A stretch of DNA of 33,840 nucleotides from Streptomyces griseus (lineage in GTDB: Bacteria; Actinomycetota; Actinomycetes; Streptomycetales; Streptomycetaceae), in NCBI GenBank assembly GCA_002154345.1, contig MUNB01000138.1, positions 1 to 33,840 of the forward strand, read 5' to 3'. The notes under the pieces are model-generated. The model saw nothing but the letters and a program-made list of their open reading frames with translations, was not told the DNA's origin and made no database searches. A program made the translations under genes and the position numbers. This document shows, piece by piece, positions 21,419 to 30,614 of the stretch; position 1 is the stretch's first letter, and every line of letters begins with the position of its first letter.

Positions 21419-22837
21419 GTGCCTGCTCTGAAAAAGATCGCCTTGACGGTCACCTCCGCCGCTTTGTTGTCCGGTTTCGTCCTCAGTCCCGCCGCGGCGG
21501 CCGACAAGGACAAGAGCGACGACAAACAGCCCAAGCCGCCGGGCGTCATGTCCAGCCTCGGCGGGGAGCGGCTCAGCATGTCCGGCACCCAGGTCAATCT
21601 GGGGCCGGGGGTGCCGGTGCTGCCCAAGGAGCTGACCGGCCGTTCGTGGATCGTCGCGGACGCGGAGAACGGGGACGTCCTGGCGGCGCACAACTCGCAC
21701 TGGCGACTGCCGCCCGCCTCCACCATGAAGATGCTCTTCGCGGACACGGTGCTGCCCGCGCTCCAGCCCACCACCACCCACAAGGTGACGGAGAGCGAGC
21801 TGGCCGGGGTCGGCGAGGGGAGCAGCCTCGTCGGGATCAAGGAGGACCACACCTACACGGTCCACGACCTGTGGCTCGGGGTGTTCCTGCGGTCGGGCAA
21901 CGACGCGGTGCACGTCCTCTCGGAGATGTACGGCGGCGTTCCGGAGACGGTGGCCGCGATGCAGAAGCACGCCGAGGAGCTCCAGGCCCTGGACACGGTG
22001 GTGATCTCGCCCGACGGGTACGACGCGCCGCGCCAGGTCTCCAGCGCCTACGACCTGACCCTCATCGCCCGCAGCGGGATGCAGAAGAAGGACTTCCGCG
22101 AGTACGCGGCTACCGCGTCGGCCGACTTCCCCGGTGAGAAGAAGAAGGGGAAGAAGCGCGAGTCCTTCGAGATCCAGAACACCAACCGGCTGATCACCGG
22201 GGACATCGGTGTGGATCCGTACCAGGGCATCGCGGGCGTCAAGAACGGCTACACCACCCAGGCGGGCAACACCTTCACCGGCGTCGCGGAGCGCAACGGC
22301 AAGGTCCTGCTGGTCACCGTGATGCACCCGTCGGCGGACGAGAGCCACGCCGTCTACAAGGAGGCCGCCCACCTGCTCGACTGGGGCTTCGCCGCGAGCG
22401 GCAAGGTGACCCCGATCGGTGAGCTGGTGCCGCCGAAGTCCGTGGACACCGGCACCGGCACGGACACCGGGACCGGCGGCAAGGGCTCGGCGCCCGCCGC
22501 CGGCGCCGACCAGGGTTCGGGCGGCCGGGCGGAGGCCGCGCACGCGTCGGCCGCGAACGGTTCCAGCGGGGTCGGGATCGCCCTGGCGATCGTCGGCGGG
22601 CTGCTGGTGCTCCTGGCCGGCGGGGTGTTCCTGGTCAACCGCCGCTGGCCGCTGCCCGGCCTGACCCGCCGCACCCCGGCCGCGAGCGACGACTCGGCCG
22701 GGGCCGCCGGGACCGCCGGGGCCGCCGGGACCGCCGGGACCACGGAACCGGCCGGGACCGCCGAGCCGAACGAGCCGACCGCCTCGACCGACTCGGCCTC
22801 ATCTGCCTCCTCGGCTTCCCCGGCCGACAAGTCCTAG
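21419..22837 (+). CDS. D-alanyl-D-alanine carboxypeptidase (penicillin-binding, S11), membrane-anchored
   Basis: 472 residues, GTG at 21419. A signal peptide (KKIALTVTSAALLSGFVLSPAAA) is followed by a Lys/Asp-rich linker and the S11 domain. The active-site S-x-x-K is PPASTMKML, the S-x-N is RSGNDAVH, and the third motif reads VKNGYTTQAG (K-N-G where most enzymes have K-T-G). A C-terminal membrane helix (GVGIALAIVGGLLVLLAGGVFLV) and an Ala/Gly/Thr/Ser tail keep it on the cell surface. It trims the terminal D-Ala from peptidoglycan stem peptides and so controls cross-linking. The tail DNA contains 9-bp tandem repeats (22697-22741). Its stop codon shares a CTAG with the opposing gene's stop. Confidence 0.92.
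   Translation: MPALKKIALTVTSAALLSGFVLSPAAAADKDKSDDKQPKPPGVMSSLGGERLSMSGTQVNLGPGVPVLPKELTGRSWIVADAENGDVLAAHNSHWRLPPASTMKMLFADTVLPALQPTTTHKVTESELAGVGEGSSLVGIKEDHTYTVHDLWLGVFLRSGNDAVHVLSEMYGGVPETVAAMQKHAEELQALDTVVISPDGYDAPRQVSSAYDLTLIARSGMQKKDFREYAATASADFPGEKKKGKKRESFEIQNTNRLITGDIGVDPYQGIAGVKNGYTTQAGNTFTGVAERNGKVLLVTVMHPSADESHAVYKEAAHLLDWGFAASGKVTPIGELVPPKSVDTGTGTDTGTGGKGSAPAAGADQGSGGRAEAAHASAANGSSGVGIALAIVGGLLVLLAGGVFLVNRRWPLPGLTRRTPAASDDSAGAAGTAGAAGTAGTTEPAGTAEPNEPTASTDSASSASSASPADKS
22697..22741. repeat. Five 9-bp tandem repeats in the carboxypeptidase tail
   Basis: Units GCCGGGGCC/GCCGGGACC run head to tail, encoding Ala/Gly/Thr triplets. Being a multiple of three, copy-number changes would keep the frame and only alter the length of the disordered tail. 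Confidence 0.85.
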
Positions 22838-23772
22838 GCGCGAGTGGAGCCGCCGGGCGCCTCGGCCCCGGCGGCATCTCCCGCGCCCTCATCGTCCTCC
22901 TGGTCCTCCGCACCCTCTTCGTCCTTGCTGCCGGTCGCCGTCCAGGCGGCGCAGAACAGCAGCAGTTTCGCGGTGAAGTTGATCCACAGGAGGAGCGCGA
23001 TCGGCACGCCGAACGCGCCGTACATGCTCTTGCCCGCGACCTCCCGCATATAGCTGCCGAGCAGCAGCTTGAGCAGTTCGAAGCCGACCGCCCCGAGCAG
23101 CGCCGCGACCACCAGCCGCCGCCGGGGCGGCTCCACCCCGGGCAGCAGCGTCAGCAGATAGAGCAGCAGCAGGAAGTCGGCGACGACCGCGACCGCCAGC
23201 GCGGCCACCCGCAGCAGCACGCCGCCCGCCCCGCCGTCGGGGATGCCGATCAGGTCGGCGGTCCGGCCGACCGCGATCGAGCCGATGCTGGAGACCGCCA
23301 CGGTGGCGAGCACCGCACCGCCGAGGCCGACCAGCAGCACGGCGTCCTTCACCTTGGCGACGACGGGGTTGGCCTTCTGGACGTCGTCCAGCTCCCAGAC
23401 CGCGCGCAGGCACTCGCGCATCGAGCCGACCCAGCCGACACCGGTGAACAGCAGCAGCGCACCGGCCACGAGACCGACCGTGCCCGCGTTGGCGACCAGG
23501 CCGTCGATGCCCAACTGGTCCGAGATGCCGGGCACCTGGTCGGCGAGCTTGTCCTTGATGGTGTCCAGCTGTTTGTCGCTCAGCAGGGCGGCCGCGACGG
23601 CCGCGCCGACCGCGATCAGCGGGAAGAGGGCCAGAAAGCTGATGAAGGTGATAGCCGCGGCGAGCCTGGCCCAGTGGACCCGGTCCAGCCGCTCGTAGGA
23701 ACGCCACGCGTGCGTCTCCATCAGCCGGGCGACCAGGGGCCCGATCACCGGGAGTTTCTTGAGCCAGTCCAT
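22834..23772 (-). CDS. YihY/BrkB-family membrane protein
   Basis: 312 residues, ATG at 23772 with AGGAGGG upstream; a longer frame to 23868 adds an unlikely polar extension. The YihY/virulence-factor-BrkB family is recognised by AAAITFISFLALFPLIAVGAAV in the first helix, GVGWVGSMRECLRAVWE in the middle and MYGAFGVPIALLLWINFTAKLLLFCAAW near the end. About six membrane helices are present, with a D/E-rich C-terminal tail. The family is ubiquitous and once misnamed RNase BN; its function is not settled. It converges on the carboxypeptidase gene (stop codons overlap by two bases) and is divergent from dprE1 with 172 bases between. Confidence 0.9.
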   Translation of the reverse strand: MDWLKKLPVIGPLVARLMETHAWRSYERLDRVHWARLAAAITFISFLALFPLIAVGAAVAAALLSDKQLDTIKDKLADQVPGISDQLGIDGLVANAGTVGLVAGALLLFTGVGWVGSMRECLRAVWELDDVQKANPVVAKVKDAVLLVGLGGAVLATVAVSSIGSIAVGRTADLIGIPDGGAGGVLLRVAALAVAVVADFLLLLYLLTLLPGVEPPRRRLVVAALLGAVGFELLKLLLGSYMREVAGKSMYGAFGVPIALLLWINFTAKLLLFCAAWTATGSKDEEGAEDQEDDEGAGDAAGAEAPGGSTRA

Positions 23773-23931
23773 GACGTAACGCGTACCCTCCTGGGCCCGG
23801 AACACCAGCGGCCCGCCCCGGACTCTCCCGGACCCGTCCGGCGGATCTCCGTCACGCTTCGCTGACACTCACTCCATCACCCGTTCCGGTGAGCGAATTC
23901 ACCAATGCCGCGAAGGGGATTTCCCAGACGA

Positions 23932-23937
23932 TACGGT
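23932..23937 (+). promoter_or_regulatory. Probable -10 of a leaderless dprE1 transcript
   Basis: TACGGT ends 7 nt before the ATG at 23945, and no Shine-Dalgarno precedes that ATG. Confidence 0.45.
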
Positions 23938-23944
23938 CACCCTC

Positions 23945-25309
23945 ATGTCCGTCGACACGGTGTCCTTGACCGGCTGGGGCCGCACCGCCCCGACGACCGC
24001 CGTGCGGTTCCGCCCCCGTACGTACGAGGAGGCGGCCGCCGTCGTCCGGGGGCGCGGACCCCGGGGGGTCGTCGCGCGCGGGCTGGGGCGGTCGCCCGGG
24101 GACGCGGCGCAGAACGCGGGCGGCTCGGTGCTCGACACGACGGGTCTGGCCCGGATCGGTGCGGTCGACGCCGCCTCCGGTGTGGTGCGCTGCGACGCGG
24201 GGGTGAGCCTGGAGCGGCTGCTGCGGGTGCTGCTGCCGCTCGGCTGGCTTCCGCCGGTCGTGCCGGGGACCGGCAGGGTGACCGTCGGCGGGGCGATCGG
24301 CTCCGATCTGACCGGCCTCGACCACCGCCGGTCCGGTTCGTTCGCCCGGCAGGTGAGCGCCCTGGAGCTGCTCACCGCGGACGGCGAGGTGCGTACGGTG
24401 CTGCCGGGCACCGCCCTGTTCGACGCCACCGCCGGGGGCCTGGGGCTGACCGGGGTGATCCTGGGCGCGACGCTCCGGCTGCGGCGCGTCGGCACGGCGC
24501 TGATGTCCGTCTCCACCGAGCGCGCCGGGGACCTGGACGAGCTGCTGGCCCGCTTCACCGCGGGCGGCGACCGGCTGCCGTACGGCTCCGCCTGGATCGA
24601 CCTGATGGCCCGGGGCCGGGCGACCGGGCGCGGAATCCTCACCCGAGGGGAGCATGCGTCCCCGGATGTGCGCCCGGCGCACGCGGGGCGCACTCTGCTG
24701 GGGACGCGCTCCGGCGGGCTCCGGGGCCGGGGCGCGCTCCCCGGCCTCCCGCCGCTGCCGGGCGGGCTGCTCGGCCCGGCGGCGGCCGCCCTGTACAACG
24801 AGGTCCGCTATCGCGGCGCACCCCGCGCGCGGACCGGCGAGCCGCGCCCGCTGCCCCTCTTCTTCCACGCGTCGGACGCCCTTCCGGACCCGCGCCCGCT
24901 CTACGGCCGCGGCGGCCTGGTGCGCTACCGGTTCGCCGTCGGACACGGCCAGGAGGAGACCCTGCACCGGGTGGTGCGCCGGATCGCGGCGCGCCGGAGC
25001 CCCGCCGTGCGGGCGGTGCTCCAGAGGTTCGGGGCGGCGGACCCGGGCCTGCTGTCCTTCGCCGCGCCCGGCTGGTCCCTCGCGCTGGATCTGCCCGCGG
25101 CCCTGCCCGGTCTCGCCCGCTTCCTGGACGGCGTCGACGAGGAGGTGGCCGCCGCCGGGGGCCGGGTCTGCCTGGCGAAGGACTCCCGGATGCGGCCGGA
25201 GACGGCGGCCGCGATGTACCCGCGTCTCGCGGAGTTCCGGGAGCTGCGGGCGCGGCTGGACCCGACGGAGGCGTTCCGCTCGGACCTGTCGCGCCGACTC
25301 GGACTGTGA
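23945..25309 (+). CDS. dprE1: DprE1-like FAD-dependent decaprenylphosphoryl-ribose oxidase
   Basis: 454 residues, VAO-type flavoprotein. FAD-binding landmarks are RGLGRSPGDAAQNAGG (about 45-60) and GTGRVTVGGAIGSDLTG with RRSGSF (108-133). The C-terminal substrate part LAKDSRM (Lys412) and AAAMYPRLAEF matches mycobacterial DprE1, where that Lys is essential. The residue aligned with mycobacterial Cys387 in GWNICVDFP is Ala380 here (GWSLALDLP). In mycobacteria the enzyme oxidises decaprenylphosphoryl-ribose to the 2-keto form, the first half of arabinose-donor synthesis. The dprE2-like gene follows 43 bases later, which supports the assignment. Streptomyces are not known to have arabinogalactan, so the end product here is open. 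Confidence 0.85.
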   Translation: MSVDTVSLTGWGRTAPTTAVRFRPRTYEEAAAVVRGRGPRGVVARGLGRSPGDAAQNAGGSVLDTTGLARIGAVDAASGVVRCDAGVSLERLLRVLLPLGWLPPVVPGTGRVTVGGAIGSDLTGLDHRRSGSFARQVSALELLTADGEVRTVLPGTALFDATAGGLGLTGVILGATLRLRRVGTALMSVSTERAGDLDELLARFTAGGDRLPYGSAWIDLMARGRATGRGILTRGEHASPDVRPAHAGRTLLGTRSGGLRGRGALPGLPPLPGGLLGPAAAALYNEVRYRGAPRARTGEPRPLPLFFHASDALPDPRPLYGRGGLVRYRFAVGHGQEETLHRVVRRIAARRSPAVRAVLQRFGAADPGLLSFAAPGWSLALDLPAALPGLARFLDGVDEEVAAAGGRVCLAKDSRMRPETAAAMYPRLAEFRELRARLDPTEAFRSDLSRRLGL

Positions 25310-25352
25310 TCAGCCTCCAGCGAACCCAACCCCATCTGACCAGGAGTTTTCC

Positions 25353-26108
25353 GTGAAGGATGCCTTCGGCGCCCCACAGTCCCTGCTCATCCTCGGCGGC
25401 ACCTCCGAGATCGCCCTGGCCACCGCGCGCCGGCTGATCGCCCTGCGCACCCGCCGGGTCTGGCTGGCCGGGCGCCCCTCCCCGGCCCTGGAGTCGGCCG
25501 CCGCCGAGCTCCGCGGCCGGGGGGCGGACGTGCGGACCGTCGACTTCGACGCGCTGGACTCCGGCTCCCACGAGGTCGCCCTCGGCAAGGTCTTCGCGGA
25601 GGGCGACATCGATGTGGTGCTGATGGCGTTCGGCGTCCTCGGCGATCAGGCGCGGGACGAGGAGGAGCCGATGGCCGCGGTCCGGGTCGCCCAGACCAAC
25701 TACACGGGGGCGGTCTCGGCCAGCCTGGTGTGCGCCGGCGCACTGCAGGCCCAGGGGCACGGTTCGCTGGTGGTGCTGTCCTCGGTGGCCGGGGAGCGCG
25801 CCCGGCGCGCGGACTTCATCTACGGCTCCAGCAAGGCGGGCCTCGACGCGTTCGCGCAGGGGCTCGGTGACGCGCTCCAGGGGACCGGGGTGCAGGTGAT
25901 GATCGTCCGCCCCGGTTTCGTACGGACGCGGGCCACGGCGGGGCGGCCGGAGCAGCCGTTCGCGACCGGCCCGGAGGAGGTCGCCGCGGCGATCGTCACG
26001 GGGCTGCGGCGGCGCTCGGAGACCGTATGGGTGCCCGGCTCGCTCCGGGTGGTGATGGCGGCGCTGCGGCACGTGCCGCGCCCGCTGTTCCGCAGGCTGC
26101 CGGTCTGA
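25353..26108 (+). CDS. dprE2: DprE2-like short-chain reductase
   Basis: 251 residues, GTG at 25353 with AGGAG 7 nt upstream. It is a short-chain dehydrogenase with SLLILGGTSEIALATARRL (NADH site), VDFDALDSGSH, NYTGAVSASLVCAGAL, SSVAGERARRADFIYGSSKAGLD (catalytic Ser, Tyr-x-x-x-Lys) and IVRPGFVRTRAT. The ending LRHVPRPLFRRLPV and the beginning (M)KDAFGAPQSLL both match mycobacterial DprE2 as I remember it. It would reduce the keto intermediate made by DprE1 to decaprenylphosphoryl-arabinose. It is second in a two-gene operon. No prenyltransferase for the ribosyl precursor and no arabinosyltransferase is in the window. Confidence 0.87.
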   Translation: MKDAFGAPQSLLILGGTSEIALATARRLIALRTRRVWLAGRPSPALESAAAELRGRGADVRTVDFDALDSGSHEVALGKVFAEGDIDVVLMAFGVLGDQARDEEEPMAAVRVAQTNYTGAVSASLVCAGALQAQGHGSLVVLSSVAGERARRADFIYGSSKAGLDAFAQGLGDALQGTGVQVMIVRPGFVRTRATAGRPEQPFATGPEEVAAAIVTGLRRRSETVWVPGSLRVVMAALRHVPRPLFRRLPV

Positions 26109-26154
26109 GACGCTCCCTGGCGGACCGGGGCCGTACGGCGGCTGTCGCGGCCGC

Positions 26155-26757
26155 TCAGGGCCGCAGCGACGGGGCCGACGAGGACGCTTCGATCGTGTAG
26201 CCGCCCTGGGCGGGGACGGCGGGCGTCCCGCCGCCCGCTCCGAACGGGAAGTCCCGGAGCTTGCGCCAGACCGCGTCCGGGCCCTGCTCGTACAGCGCGA
26301 AGGAACCGCAGGTCCAGGCCGCCTCGTAGTCGGCGAGCTCCTCGTAGGCCCGGTCCATGGCCTCCTCGGCGATGCCGTGGGCCACGGTGACATGCGGGTG
26401 GTACGGGAACTGCAGCTCGCGCACCAGGGGCCCGGAGGCGTCCCGCACCCGCTTCTGGAGCCAGGAGCAGGCCGAGGCCCCCTCGACGACCTGGACGAAG
26501 ACGACCGGCGACAGCGGGCGGAAGGTGCCGGTGCCGGAGAGCCGCATCGGGAACGGCCGGCCGGCCGTGGCGATCCGGTCGAGGTGCGCCTCGACCGCCG
26601 GGAGGTCCGCCGACTGCGCCTCGGTCGGCGGCATGAGGGTGACGTGGGTGGGAATGCCGAAGGCGGCAGGGTCCCCGAAGCTCGCGCGGCGTTCCTGGAG
26701 CAGGCTGCCGTAGGGCTCCGGGACCGCGATCGAAACGCCGAGCGTTACGGTCCCCAC
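26155..26757 (-). CDS. 2H phosphoesterase, LigT / 2'-5' RNA ligase-like
   Basis: 200 residues, GTG at 26757 with GGAGGAG upstream; the longer frame to 26859 is not family-like. The two H-x-T motifs of the 2H superfamily are HVTLMPP (about residue 38) and HPHVTVAHGI (about 120). Members cleave cyclic phosphodiesters or ligate 2'-5' RNA ends; the true substrate in actinomycetes is not known. The C-terminal 30 residues (GAGGGTPAVPAQGGYTIEASSS) are flexible. It is the gene before trpS when read from trpS on the same strand, with about 125 bases between, so co-transcription is possible. Confidence 0.85.
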   Translation of the reverse strand: MGTVTLGVSIAVPEPYGSLLQERRASFGDPAAFGIPTHVTLMPPTEAQSADLPAVEAHLDRIATAGRPFPMRLSGTGTFRPLSPVVFVQVVEGASACSWLQKRVRDASGPLVRELQFPYHPHVTVAHGIAEEAMDRAYEELADYEAAWTCGSFALYEQGPDAVWRKLRDFPFGAGGGTPAVPAQGGYTIEASSSAPSLRP

Positions 26758-26881
26758 GTCGTTCTCCTCCGTCGTCGATGGTCGATTTCCGGTCATGCCG
26801 CGCGGGCCGGATGTCCGGCCCGCGCGTTCCGTCGCCGCAAGTGTGACCCCTGCGGCCATGATCTCGCCAGGGTCCTTGGAC

Positions 26882-27961
<1,080 letters not shown>

Positions 27962-28068
27962 TCAGGTGTCCGGGGCATCTCCGGCAGCCGGTGCGGGGCG
28001 GGAAGGGCGCGTCACTGCACGGTCCCGGAGCACGGGAGCGCACGGCTGAGACGAACCCCACATTCCGG

Positions 28069-28102
28069 CCGCCCGGCGTGCGACGGCGGGCGCGCCGGGC
28101 GG
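28069..28102. other. GC-rich hairpin between trpS and the aminotransferase gene
   Basis: CCGCCCGGCG (28069-28078) pairs with CGCCGGGCGG (28093-28102), 14-nt loop. It lies in a 236-base divergent region. A GTGGGC/GCCCAC pair follows at about 28143-28161, just upstream of the GTG at 28186. They could be operators or leader structures. Confidence 0.45.
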
Positions 28103-28185
28103 TGGAGGTTTCCCGGCGTGGGATCCGACCGACGATACAAAGTGGGCACCACCCCCGCCCACGCCGCACGACGAACGGAGATCCC

Positions 28186-29391
28186 GTGTCGACCACGGAA
28201 ACCGCCATCGCCTCCGCCGAGGCGCACAGCGCGCACAACTACCACCCGTTGCCGGTCGTCGTGGCCACGGCGGAGGGCGCCTGGATGACCGATGTCGAGG
28301 GCCGTAGGTATCTGGACCTGCTGGCCGGATACTCGGCGCTCAATTTCGGCCATGGCAACCGGCGTCTCATCGACGCGGCCAAGGCCCAGCTGGAACGGGT
28401 GACACTGACCTCCCGGGCCTTCCACCACGACCGGTTCGCCGACTTCTGTACGGAGCTGGCGGCGCTCTGCGGCATGGAGACGGTGCTGCCGATGAACACC
28501 GGGGCGGAGGCCGTGGAGACCGCGGTGAAGACCGCCCGCAAGTGGGGCTACCGGGTCAAGGGCGTGCCGGACGGCATGGCGAAGATCATCGTGGCCTCGG
28601 ACAACTTCCACGGCCGCACGACGACGATCGTCAGCTTCTCCACGGACCCGGAGGCGCGGGCCGACTTCGGCCCGTACACCCCGGGGTTCGAGATCGTGCC
28701 GTACGGGGATCTCACCGCGATGCGGGAGGCGATGACCGAGAACACGGTGGCGGTGCTGATCGAGCCGATCCAGGGCGAGGCCGGGGTGCTGGTGCCGCCG
28801 GCCGGCTATCTCTCCGGCGTACGGGAGCTGACCCGCGAGCGGAACGTGCTGTTCGTCGCGGACGAGATCCAGTCGGGCCTGGGGCGGACCGGGAAGACGT
28901 TCGCGCTGGACCACGAGGGGGTGGTGCCGGACATGTACGTGCTCGGCAAGGCGCTGGGCGGCGGTGTGGTGCCGGTCTCCGCGGTGGTCTCGTCGGCGGA
29001 CGTGCTCGGGGTGTTCCGGCCCGGCGAGCACGGCTCCACCTTCGGCGGGAACCCCCTGGCCTGTGCGGTGGCGCTGGAGGTGATCGCGATGCTGCGGACC
29101 GGTGAGTACCAGCAGCGGGCGGCCGAGCTGGGCGACCATCTGCACCGGGAGCTGGGCCTGTTGACGGGCGGCGGCGCGGTGGAGACGGTGCGCGGCCGGG
29201 GCCTGTGGGCGGGCGTGGACATCGCACCGGCGCTGGGCACCGGCCGGGAGATCTCCGAGAAGCTGATGGAGCAGGGGGTGCTGGTGAAGGACACCCACGG
29301 CTCCACGATCCGGATCGCCCCGCCGCTGGTGATCTCCAAGGAGGACCTGGACTGGGGGCTGGACCGGCTGCGGGCGGTACTGGGCGCCTGA
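28186..29391 (+). CDS. rocD: Ornithine aminotransferase (class III PLP enzyme)
   Basis: 401 residues, GTG at 28186 with CGGAG 5 nt upstream. Class III aminotransferase signatures are YLDLLAGYSALNFGHGN, PMNTGAEAVETAVKTARKWGY, DNFHGRTTTIVSFS, EPIQGEAGVLVPPAGYL, FVADEIQSGLGRTGK and the PLP lysine in LGKALGGGVVPVSAV. The NTGAEAVE / FHGRT / STFGGNPLACAVA pattern fits ornithine-oxo-acid transaminase best among subfamilies (acetylornithine and GABA enzymes differ). It converts ornithine and 2-oxoglutarate to glutamate semialdehyde and glutamate, linking arginine and proline metabolism. It converges with the ATP-grasp ligase gene, 30 bases away. Confidence 0.9.
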   Translation: MSTTETAIASAEAHSAHNYHPLPVVVATAEGAWMTDVEGRRYLDLLAGYSALNFGHGNRRLIDAAKAQLERVTLTSRAFHHDRFADFCTELAALCGMETVLPMNTGAEAVETAVKTARKWGYRVKGVPDGMAKIIVASDNFHGRTTTIVSFSTDPEARADFGPYTPGFEIVPYGDLTAMREAMTENTVAVLIEPIQGEAGVLVPPAGYLSGVRELTRERNVLFVADEIQSGLGRTGKTFALDHEGVVPDMYVLGKALGGGVVPVSAVVSSADVLGVFRPGEHGSTFGGNPLACAVALEVIAMLRTGEYQQRAAELGDHLHRELGLLTGGGAVETVRGRGLWAGVDIAPALGTGREISEKLMEQGVLVKDTHGSTIRIAPPLVISKEDLDWGLDRLRAVLGA

Positions 29392-29421
29392 GCCGGTCCC
29401 GTACCCACGGAGCCGGAGGGT

Positions 29422-30609
29422 TCAGAGGATGACGTGGGGCAGGAAGCGGGCGTACTCGTCCGTGACCGGCCCCGCCGACTCCCGGATGCCGAGCCCCGCC
29501 GCCTCGTCCTCGACGATCCACGCGCCGAGCACCACCCGGTTGCCGTCGATGTCCGGCAGCGGGGCCAGCTCCTGGTAGCAGCACGGCTCGTCGCGCAGGA
29601 CGGGCGGGGAGCCGGGGGCGTGGATGTCGACCCCGGCGCCCTCGCGGCCGAGCAGCGGTTTGGAGACGTACCCCGCGCCGCCCGGTCCGGCCAGCTCGCG
29701 CGGTCCGTCGAGATGGGCGGGGAGCAGGTTCGGGTGGCCGGGGTAGAGCTCCCAGAGGATCGCGAGGAGCGCCTTGTTGGAGAGCAGCATCTTCCAGGCG
29801 GGCTCGATCCAGCAGGTGGTGCCGGAGCCGCCGCCGTTGTCGAGGGTGTCCAGCACCTGCGGGCCGAAGCGGTCCGTGGCCAGCCACTCCCAGGGGTAGA
29901 GCTTGAAGCAGCTGCGGATGAAGCGGAGCCGGTCGTCGACGAACCGCCCGGAGAGCCGGTCCCAGCCGATCTCCTCGACGGAGAGCGCCTCGGTGTCGAT
30001 CCCGGCCTGCTGGGCGGTCTCGCGCAGATACGCGACCGTCATCAGGTCCTCGCCGATCTCGTCGCCGTCGGAGTGGACGAAGTGCAGCGGCCCGGGCGGC
30101 AGCAGGGGCGCCTGCCGCTTCCAGGCGGCCACCAGCCGCTCGTGCAGGGAGTTCCACTGGTCGGCCCCGGGGAACCGGTCCTCCATCCAGAACCACTGCG
30201 CGCTCGCGGCCTCCACCAGCGAGGTCGGGGTGTCGGCGTTGTACTCCAGCATCTTCGCCGGGCCGCTCCCGTCGTAGCGCAGGTCGAACCGCCCGTACAC
30301 GGAGGGCAGTTCGGCACGGCGGCGCCAGGACTCGGCGACCAGCGCGGCGAGGCGGGGGTCGGTGATGCCGAGGTCGGCGAAGCGGTCCTGTTCGACGATG
30401 TGCGCGGCGGCGGCCAGGCACATCGTGTGCAGTTCCTCGACGACCTCCTCCAGGGCCTCGACCTCGGGCAGCGAGAAGACGTAGTAGGCGCTCTCGTCCC
30501 AGTACGGGCGCAGCGAGTCGTCCGGGTAGCGGGTGAGCGGGTAGACGACGCCCTGCGACTCGACGGTCTCCTGCCAGCCGGGGCGCGGCTCGGTCGTGCG
30601 GCGTTCCAC
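29422..30609 (-). CDS. Glutathionylspermidine synthase-like ATP-grasp ligase (YgiC/YjfC type)
   Basis: 395 residues, GTG at 30609, only 5 bases after the lipoprotein stop. It corresponds to the synthetase domain of glutathionylspermidine synthase without the amidase domain. Readable parts are YPLTRYPDDSLRPYWDESAYYVFS, YGRFDLRYDGSGPAKMLEYNADTPTSL, FPGADQWNSLHERL, ILWELYPGHPNLLPA, YVSKPLLGREGAGV and CCYQELAPLPDIDGNRVVLGAWIVEDEAAG. The last two are ATP-grasp segments. Enzymes of this fold join a peptide C-terminal carboxylate to an amine using ATP. Escherichia coli YgiC is the same length class and is encoded beside the lipoprotein YgiB, as here. Its acceptor and donor are unknown. Confidence 0.88.
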   Translation of the reverse strand: MERRTTEPRPGWQETVESQGVVYPLTRYPDDSLRPYWDESAYYVFSLPEVEALEEVVEELHTMCLAAAAHIVEQDRFADLGITDPRLAALVAESWRRRAELPSVYGRFDLRYDGSGPAKMLEYNADTPTSLVEAASAQWFWMEDRFPGADQWNSLHERLVAAWKRQAPLLPPGPLHFVHSDGDEIGEDLMTVAYLRETAQQAGIDTEALSVEEIGWDRLSGRFVDDRLRFIRSCFKLYPWEWLATDRFGPQVLDTLDNGGGSGTTCWIEPAWKMLLSNKALLAILWELYPGHPNLLPAHLDGPRELAGPGGAGYVSKPLLGREGAGVDIHAPGSPPVLRDEPCCYQELAPLPDIDGNRVVLGAWIVEDEAAGLGIRESAGPVTDEYARFLPHVIL

Positions 30610-30614
30610 GGCGG

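Noticed and set aside
21040..21852. Long version of the small membrane gene starting at 21852
   Set aside because: The added ~190 residues lie opposite the carboxypeptidase signal peptide and domain and look like shadow sequence. The ATG at 21285 starts a clean two-TM protein.
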